Assembly (NCBI RefSeq): GCF_003234445.2
Contig: NZ_CP126269.1
Coordinates: forward strand, 558,001 to 622,000
Reading direction: 5' to 3'
DNA from: Curtobacterium sp. MCLR17_036
GTDB taxonomy: Bacteria > Actinomycetota > Actinomycetes > Actinomycetales > Microbacteriaceae
DNA length: 64,000 nt
In this document: positions 59,165 through 64,000 of the stretch, piece by piece
Layout: each line of letters begins with the position of its first letter
How positions within the stretch are numbered: the first letter of the stretch is position 1
The notes under the pieces: generated by a model
The model's database searches: none
Seen by the model: the letters and a program-made list of their open reading frames with translations, nothing else
Told to the model about the DNA's origin: nothing
Position numbers and translations under genes: made by a program

Positions 59165-60706
59165 TCACGACCCGGGCTGATCGTCCTCGTCTTCGGGATC
59201 GCGGAGGACGAGGTCGACGCCGCCCGCGGGCTGGTCCGTGCGGAGGGCAATCGGCTGTACCGGCGCGATGTACGAACCGCTGAAGGTGATCTCGTCCTCG
59301 TCCTCGTCCTCATCCTCATTGGGCTCGTCGGTGTCGTCGTCGGAACGGGTGCCGAGCAGCTTGCGGGTCAGCGCGCTCCGCTCGGTCAACAGCGAATCGA
59401 GTGCCGAGAGCAGGTCGGTGTCGTCGGGTTCCGCTCCGCGCAGGGCGGCGGCGAGGACGCTCCGGCGCATGAGCTCCTTCGCGAACGAGCCAGTGGTGCC
59501 CGCGGCGCGCTCCGCCGCCACCGCGAGGGCGTCGTCGGAGTACGGCAGCGAACCGGCGTACCGGCGGAAGAGCCGCGTGCGCTCCGGCAGGTCCGGCAGC
59601 GGGATCTCGACCGCCAGGTCCACCCGGCCGGGGCGGTCCGCCAGGGCCCGTTCGAGCACGGACACCCGGTTCGTCGTCATGACGAACGCGACGTCGGCAT
59701 CGCCGTCGAGACCGTCGAGGGCGTCGAGCACCTCGAACAGCAGTGGCTGCGGGGAGCTGTGGCGCTCCATCGCGACGAGGTCGATGTCCTCCATCACGAC
59801 GAGTGACGGCTGGAACGTCCGGGCGATCTCGGCCGCGGCTCCGATCGCGGCGATGCTCGACCCGGTGAGCAGGACCGCCGTGACGCCCTCGGTGCGGGCG
59901 AGCAGGTGGCGGATGGTCAGGGTCTTCCCGGTACCGGGCGGGCCGTAGAGCAGGACCCCGCGCTTGAGGTGCTGTCCGGCGGCGAGGAGCGCCTCGCGTT
60001 GCTCGCCGATCCCCACGACGTGGTCGACGACCTCGTCGAGCACGCCGTCGGCGAGCACGACGTCGTCCGCGGTGACGTCCGGTCGGCGCAGGAAGGTCGC
60101 GCCGGCATCCGCGCCGTACTCGGACGGCACGAAGGACAGCACCTGCCCCCGCAGCACGCTGCGTTCGATCATGAGCGCGCGGAACCGGCGCAGGAACGCG
60201 GCCACGACGTCCTGGTCCGCACCGAGGACCTCGATCGTCGCGCTCCCGCGGCCGTACTCCGGCTTGGCGGACCGCTGCACGACCGCGATCCGCTCGCCGT
60301 CGAACGTCAGGAGTCGGAGCCCGAAGGACACCACGCGACGGGTGTCGTCTGGTCCCGTCGCCCGGTCCGAGTAGCTCACCGGGCCGACGGCCCACCGGGT
60401 GCTCGGGTTCGCGAGGAACTCGCTGACCGAGCTGTGGAACCGACTGTCGTCTCCGGCGATCCCGAGGAGGGCGTCGGGGTCGTCCCCCGCGAGCTCCGCG
60501 AGGGCGACGTCCGCGTCGACGAGCCGGTGGTCCGGCAGCTCCTCGGTCACGACGGGGACGGATCGCGGGTCGACGCCGAGGTGGTCCCGCACCCGCTCGC
60601 CGAGCGGCGTCAGGACCGCCTGCTGCTCGGACCCCGCGAGTTCGTTCGCGTGGTCGATGTAGCGGGCGATCGCCCGCATGAGGTCACGGTCTGCGTCGTC
60701 GAGCAC
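59165..60706 (-). CDS. AAA family ATPase
   Basis: 513 residues. The N-terminal half (1-215) has no recognised domain. The AAA module has Walker A LLYGPPGTGKTLTIRHLL (about 250), Walker B LVVMEDIDLV (about 300), sensor MTTNRVS and arginine finger RPGRVDLAVEIPLP. A strongly acidic tail follows (DDDTDEPNEDEDEDEDE near 465). The acidic Walker B with E-D-x-D is of the CDC48/BCS1 clade. The substrate is unknown. GTG 60706 follows CAAGAT (60718-60713) by 6 nt. Confidence 0.88.
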   Translation of the reverse strand: MLDDADRDLMRAIARYIDHANELAGSEQQAVLTPLGERVRDHLGVDPRSVPVVTEELPDHRLVDADVALAELAGDDPDALLGIAGDDSRFHSSVSEFLANPSTRWAVGPVSYSDRATGPDDTRRVVSFGLRLLTFDGERIAVVQRSAKPEYGRGSATIEVLGADQDVVAAFLRRFRALMIERSVLRGQVLSFVPSEYGADAGATFLRRPDVTADDVVLADGVLDEVVDHVVGIGEQREALLAAGQHLKRGVLLYGPPGTGKTLTIRHLLARTEGVTAVLLTGSSIAAIGAAAEIARTFQPSLVVMEDIDLVAMERHSSPQPLLFEVLDALDGLDGDADVAFVMTTNRVSVLERALADRPGRVDLAVEIPLPDLPERTRLFRRYAGSLPYSDDALAVAAERAAGTTGSFAKELMRRSVLAAALRGAEPDDTDLLSALDSLLTERSALTRKLLGTRSDDDTDEPNEDEDEDEDEITFSGSYIAPVQPIALRTDQPAGGVDLVLRDPEDEDDQPGS

Positions 60707-60844
60707 GTCGTCATCTTGGCACCGCCGGGTCCGTGGAGGCCAGGGGACGGTGCGGAGCACGTCTCGGTGCACCCGACCTGCGGATGGCGCACATCACCCG
60801 CGCGGCGGATGTCCCGTCGCGGTCCGCCACGTAACGTCGCTGCC

Positions 60845-61174
60845 GTGAACTGGTTGATCTTCCTGGGGGCGGTGGCCGCGCTGGCCGTCGTGGTGTGGAT
60901 CGCCGACCGCGTGGGGTGGATCGACCTGTCGAACAAGTCCACGCGCAGCGGCGGATCCGGTGGTGCGATCGGGATGATGGACGAGGTGTTCGCGCCGACT
61001 TGTCACGAGACGCAGGCCGAGTACGAACGGCAGTCGCGCCTCCCGAGAGAGGCACCGACACCGGCGGACGACGACCACGACCTGCTCAGCGGGAGCGTGC
61101 TCATCCGGGTGCCGACGGTGCGGAGCGCCGGTCGGCACGAAGCGCGCGTCGGGACGCACGACCGCTCGTACTGA
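60845..61174 (+). CDS. Small single-span membrane protein
   Basis: 109 residues: an N-terminal helix (about 3-22, LIFLGAVAALAVVVWIA) and a polar tail with GGSGGAIGMMDEVFAPTCHE, which resembles other small actinobacterial membrane proteins with a MMDEVFAP motif. The function is unknown. GTG 60845 follows TAACGT (60832-60837) by 7 nt. Confidence 0.75.
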   Translation: MNWLIFLGAVAALAVVVWIADRVGWIDLSNKSTRSGGSGGAIGMMDEVFAPTCHETQAEYERQSRLPREAPTPADDDHDLLSGSVLIRVPTVRSAGRHEARVGTHDRSY

Positions 61175-61301
61175 GCACGCGCGAGCAGACGGGGCGGGCG
61201 ACCGATCTCCCCGTCCACGGCCGCAGGGGTTGTGGGGCGACGGACAGAGGGGTTCACTCGACAGGGCGACGCGTTCCGGCGAGCGAGGGAGACCAGGACT
61301 G

Positions 61302-62354
61302 ATGCGTTCGATCGTCTACACCAGCACACAGACCCGTCCGATCACGGACACCGAGCTCGCACAGATCCTCGCGGTGGGCCGGGAGAAGAACACCGCCCTC
61401 GGGGTGACCGGGATCCTCGCGCACAAGGAGGAGAACTGCCTCGGGATCCTCGAGGGGGACGACGAGACCGTCGCCGCGCGGTTCGAGCAGGTGCGCGCCG
61501 ACCCGCGGCACACGAACGTCCGTGTCCTGGCGGACGAGTCGGTCCGGCAGCGGTCGTTCCCGGACTGGTCGATGGCGTTCCAACCGCTGGATCCGCTGAT
61601 GCAGCAGGTCCCGGGCTTCAGCGACCTGTTCGCCCCCGAGCACGCGCTCGACCCGTCGGTGGGGGTGACCCGGGCCCGTGCACTGCTCGAGTGGTTCCGG
61701 AAGCACCCGCTCGCCCCGTTGACGAGCCAGACCGCCGAAGCGGACGAAGCCCCGCGGACGCGTGCGATCAACGGTGCGATCACCGCGCTCCACGACGGCG
61801 GCGTCACGAGGTTCACCCTCGAGGTCGCCGCTGAGCGCGCGGGCATGGACGTGGCCGAAGTGCGGGAGGTGTTCCCGTCGGAGGCGGCGCTGCTCGCGGC
61901 GACGGTGGAGCGGTGGACACAGGCGATCTCGGCGCCGCTGGCGCCGTTGATCGCGGAGAAGGGCACGGTGGCGTTCCTGCACGCCCTGCTGGCGGCGCAG
62001 GCGGAGGAGCCGGGATTGATGGAGCTCCTCGCCGCGAGTCTCGCGTCGGCCGCCGACCCGACGGCGGACGGCGCCGACTACCACCGGTCCACGTACCGAC
62101 GGTTCCGGCAGATGATCCGGGACGGTCTCGCCGCCGACGTCCGCGACGGCCGGGAGCCGGGGACGATGGACCCGGTCCGGGGTGCGCAGCAGCTGCTGGC
62201 GCTCCACGACGGTCTCCGCCTGCAGGCACTGCTGACCGCGGACACGGACCTGGTCGACGCCTTCGACCGGGCTGCGACCCGGATGCGCCGCGGGTGGTCC
62301 GAGCAGTACGAGCAGCCCTCCTGGTGGGACGTCCCGGTCGCGGGGGACCGCTGA
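61302..62354 (+). CDS. BLUF-domain / TetR-like regulator fusion
   Basis: 350 residues. Residues 1-95 are a BLUF flavin domain: Tyr6 in SIVYTST, Asn30 in EKNTALGVTGIL, and Trp89-Met91 in FPDWSMAF align with the PixD positions at a constant offset of 2. The glutamine expected at position 48 (PixD Gln50, in FLQVLEG) is Gly in CLGILEG. Residues about 150-205 form a TetR helix-turn-helix (TLEVAAERAGMDVAEVREVF) and the rest is a TetR C-terminal bundle. It is a candidate light- or redox-responsive repressor. ATG 61302 is the first Met before the conserved strand. Confidence 0.88.
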   Translation: MRSIVYTSTQTRPITDTELAQILAVGREKNTALGVTGILAHKEENCLGILEGDDETVAARFEQVRADPRHTNVRVLADESVRQRSFPDWSMAFQPLDPLMQQVPGFSDLFAPEHALDPSVGVTRARALLEWFRKHPLAPLTSQTAEADEAPRTRAINGAITALHDGGVTRFTLEVAAERAGMDVAEVREVFPSEAALLAATVERWTQAISAPLAPLIAEKGTVAFLHALLAAQAEEPGLMELLAASLASAADPTADGADYHRSTYRRFRQMIRDGLAADVRDGREPGTMDPVRGAQQLLALHDGLRLQALLTADTDLVDAFDRAATRMRRGWSEQYEQPSWWDVPVAGDR

Positions 62355-62468
62355 CGGACCGAGCCGTGCCGGTGGACCGGACCTGCCGGTCGCCGGCGCC
62401 GCGCGGGTGACCGCGGACGACCGCTCGGTTCGTCAGGGCGTCGTCAGTGGGACCGGTCCCGGTGCGCG

Positions 62469-62756
62469 TCAGCGCGTGGTGAGCTCCTGGTAGTCCGGGT
62501 GGCGCTCGATCCAGGCGTGGACGTAGCTGCACTGCGGCACGACACGGAGCGAGGACCCGGACCGGACGTCGTCGAGCGCGTGCTGCACGAGGATCGATGC
62601 GTGTCCGCCACCGCGGTGCGCCGGGTCGACCTCGGTGTGCACGAAGCGGATCTCGTCGCCGTCGACCTCGTACGCGGCGAAGCCGATCACGTCGCCGTCC
62701 TCGACGAGGGAGTACTGCTGCTTGTCGGTGTCGTTCCGGACCTCGGGTGCTGCCAT
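62469..62756 (-). CDS. Small GNAT-fold N-acetyltransferase (YidJ/Yjdj type)
   Basis: 95 residues. IRFVHTEVDPAHRGGGHASI then LVQHALDDVRSG is the short acetyl-CoA-binding pattern of this compact GNAT family (PF14542-like), ending VVPQCSYVHAWIERHPDYQEL. ATG 62756 follows TAGCGT (62769-62764) by 7 nt. It is divergent from the methyltransferase gene; the gap between is a GCGGCGGGTGCGGCGT tandem tract. Confidence 0.9.
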   Translation of the reverse strand: MAAPEVRNDTDKQQYSLVEDGDVIGFAAYEVDGDEIRFVHTEVDPAHRGGGHASILVQHALDDVRSGSSLRVVPQCSYVHAWIERHPDYQELTTR

Positions 62757-62769
62757 GCCGTGCACGCTA

Positions 62770-62940
62770 CGCCCGGGGGCGGTCGCTCGCTGGGTCCCGG
62801 CTGGGTGGCGCGGGGTGCGGCGGGTGCGGCGTCGGCGTGGGCGGCGGGCGCTGCGTGGTCTGGCGGGTGCGGCGGGTGCGGCGTCGTGCGGCGCCGCCCG
62901 TGGGGGGCGGCGGGTGCCGCGTCGGCCGTGGCGTCCCGTG
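62770..62940. repeat. Degenerate GCGGCGGGTGCGGCGT tandem tract
   Basis: A very G-rich stretch of imperfect GCGGCGGGTGCGGCG units between the divergent GNAT and methyltransferase promoters. No regulator site stands out. Confidence 0.6.
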
Positions 62941-62954
62941 CGGGACAATGGACC

Positions 62955-63800
62955 GTGCACACGGCAGACGATCGCGGCCCCGACCGCGTGGTACACGGCG
63001 ACGCGCTCGACGTCGTCCCCGCGTACGCCGACGGCTCGTTCACGCTCGTCTACCTCGACCCGCCGTTCAACACCGGGCGCTACCAGCGCCGGCACGCCAG
63101 CGCCGCGGTGCCGTCCGCCGACGGGCCGGTGATGGGGTTCCACGGCCGGACCTACGAGCGGGTCCGCGGCGACCTGATGCGGTTCGACGACCGGTTCGAG
63201 GACTACTGGTCGTTCCTCGAGCCCCTGCTCGTCGAGGCGTGGCGACTGCTGGCGGACGACGGCACGCTGTACCTGCACCTCGACTACCGCGAGTCGCACT
63301 ACGCGAAGGTGCTGCTCGACGCGCTGTTCGGTCGGGAGTCGTTCCTCAACGAGATCGTCTGGGCCTACGACTACGGCGCGAAGTCGAAGTCCCGCTGGCC
63401 GACCAAGCACGACACGATCCTGGTGTACGTGAAGGACCCGACACGCTACTGGTTCGACTCGACGACGGTGGACCGGGAGCCGTACATGGCGCCGGGGCTC
63501 GTCACGCCGGAGCAGCGCGAGCGGGGCAAGCTGCCGACCGACGTCTGGTGGCACACCATCGTGTCGCCGACCGGCAAGGAGAAGACCGGCTACCCGACGC
63601 AGAAGCCCGAGGGGGTGCTCCGCCGGATCGTGCAGGCGTCGTCGCGCGAGGGGGACTGGGTGCTCGACTTCTTCGCCGGCAGCGGCACGACGGGGGCGGT
63701 GGCCTCGGCGCTCGGCCGGCGGTACGTGCTCATCGACGACAACCCGGCGGCGATCGAGGTCATGCGGAAACGGTTGCCGGGGGCGTTCTTCGAGGGGTGA
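62955..63800 (+). CDS. Site-specific DNA methyltransferase (N6-adenine/N4-cytosine, beta-like order), orphan
   Basis: 281 residues. The catalytic motif is near residue 33 (FTLVYLDPPFNTGRYQ) and the S-adenosylmethionine motif comes later (LDFFAGSGTTGAVASALGRR, near 238), with TQKPEGVLRRIVQAS before it. That order is the beta class of amino-methyltransferases. No restriction enzyme gene lies beside it. GTG 62955 follows GACAAT (62944-62949) by 5 nt. The second palindromic array begins 109 bp after its stop. Confidence 0.92.
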   Translation: MHTADDRGPDRVVHGDALDVVPAYADGSFTLVYLDPPFNTGRYQRRHASAAVPSADGPVMGFHGRTYERVRGDLMRFDDRFEDYWSFLEPLLVEAWRLLADDGTLYLHLDYRESHYAKVLLDALFGRESFLNEIVWAYDYGAKSKSRWPTKHDTILVYVKDPTRYWFDSTTVDREPYMAPGLVTPEQRERGKLPTDVWWHTIVSPTGKEKTGYPTQKPEGVLRRIVQASSREGDWVLDFFAGSGTTGAVASALGRRYVLIDDNPAAIEVMRKRLPGAFFEG

Positions 63801-63825
63801 GCGCGGGCGGCCGAGCGGGTTCGGG

Positions 63826-63892
63826 CGCATGCGGGGCGGCGGCGCGGTGCCGCGGTGGCGGTGGCGCGGTGCCGCAGTGCCGCAGTGGCGGT
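63826..63892. repeat. GTGCCGC/GTGGCG-rich tandem tract
   Basis: Imperfect repeats of GCGGTGCCGC and GCAGTGCCGC between the methyltransferase stop and the palindromic array, like the CGTGCCGC tract beside the left array. Confidence 0.7.
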
Positions 63893-63908
63893 GCATGTGT
63901 GTGCAACC

Positions 63909-64000
63909 TGCGACGGAGCACGAGTCGATCGACACGTGCTCCGTCGCAGGATGCTCACGCACCGGATGCACGCGCATGTGACGACGGACCACGAGCCGAT
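63909..64000. repeat. Palindromic repeat array, right copy (inverted relative to left, cut by window end)
   Basis: Core 3 (63909-63948) is a 40-bp palindrome with 19 of 20 complementary positions: 14-bp arms TGCGACGGAGCACG, a single A/A mismatch, and GTCGATCGAC at the centre. Core 4 begins at 63980, exactly 71 bp later, and runs off the window. The 31-bp spacer (63949-63979) matches the reverse complement of the left spacer (1091-1121) at 26 of 31 positions, with 15 identical bases at its end (GATGCACGCGCATGT). Confidence 0.88.

Noticed and set aside
62955-63800. A restriction-modification system
   Set aside because: The neighbours are a GNAT acetyltransferase and a repeat array; no nuclease gene is visible on either side within the window.
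1-64000. Prophage, insertion sequence, integrase or biosynthetic gene cluster
   Set aside because: No transposase, integrase, phage structural, polyketide or peptide synthetase gene was found; gene content is housekeeping and regulatory.

Overview
The window is very GC-rich bacterial chromosome with dense third-position G/C codon use, many GTG starts and many start codons that directly follow a -10-like box. Gene content (DUF3073, DUF3072, class E sortase, a sterol-carrier protein beside purD, a MocR/YczE pair, LuxR-family AAA regulator) points to an actinobacterium of the Microbacteriaceae, most likely Curtobacterium or a close relative. That placement rests on remembered protein families and was not checked by a search. 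No rRNA, tRNA, prophage, transposase or CRISPR array was seen; this is core chromosome with repeat-rich intergenic gaps.

Layout. 1-4.7 kb: end of an FtsX-like membrane protein, a palindromic repeat array, a VOC dioxygenase-like protein behind a perfect 22-bp operator, an SDR, a membrane protein overlapping signal peptidase I, and a lipoprotein. 4.8-15 kb: a GAF-SpoIIE phosphatase and purine genes (purD-purC, and divergent purF/purM) around a large LuxR-type ATPase regulator. 15.4-25.6 kb: DUF3073, a flavin monooxygenase, a 26-bp minisatellite, DoxX, DUF3072, an APC permease, MerR, a DUF4097-PadR operon and a YczE/MocR divergent pair. 25.7-36.3 kb: an RND exporter, a lipoprotein esterase, PPK2, a DEAD-box helicase with a long repetitive N-terminus, DinB and MarR. 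36.5-42.6 kb: a TasA/camelysin-like secreted protein with a SipW-type peptidase fused to a second secreted domain, then sbcDC. 42.8-50.7 kb: sortase E, GNAT, CPBP protease, recQ, PlsC-like acyltransferase, an M23 peptidase and a 3-hydroxyisobutyrate dehydrogenase-like enzyme. 50.7-64 kb: MarR regulators, an alpha-E protein, MFS, formamidase, phosphate transporter, lipase, lipoate ligase, AAA ATPase, a BLUF-TetR fusion, an orphan DNA methyltransferase, and a second copy of the palindromic array.

Three things cut across the window. First, more than 25 genes have a (T/G/C)ANNNT hexamer followed by 5-7 nt and then ATG/GTG, which predicts leaderless mRNAs and was used to choose starts. Second, several families of palindromic intergenic repeats recur: a 71-bp-period array with 40-bp palindromes at both window ends in opposite orientations; GGACGGGAGGCCCG hairpins, mostly acting as terminators but one lying inside the SipW fusion gene; GTGAGCAGGAAC inverted repeats; and GAGGTCGCAC elements. 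Third, two fusion proteins stand out: the BLUF-TetR protein lacking the flavin-contacting glutamine, and the SipW-type peptidase joined to a secreted domain through a hairpin-encoded linker.
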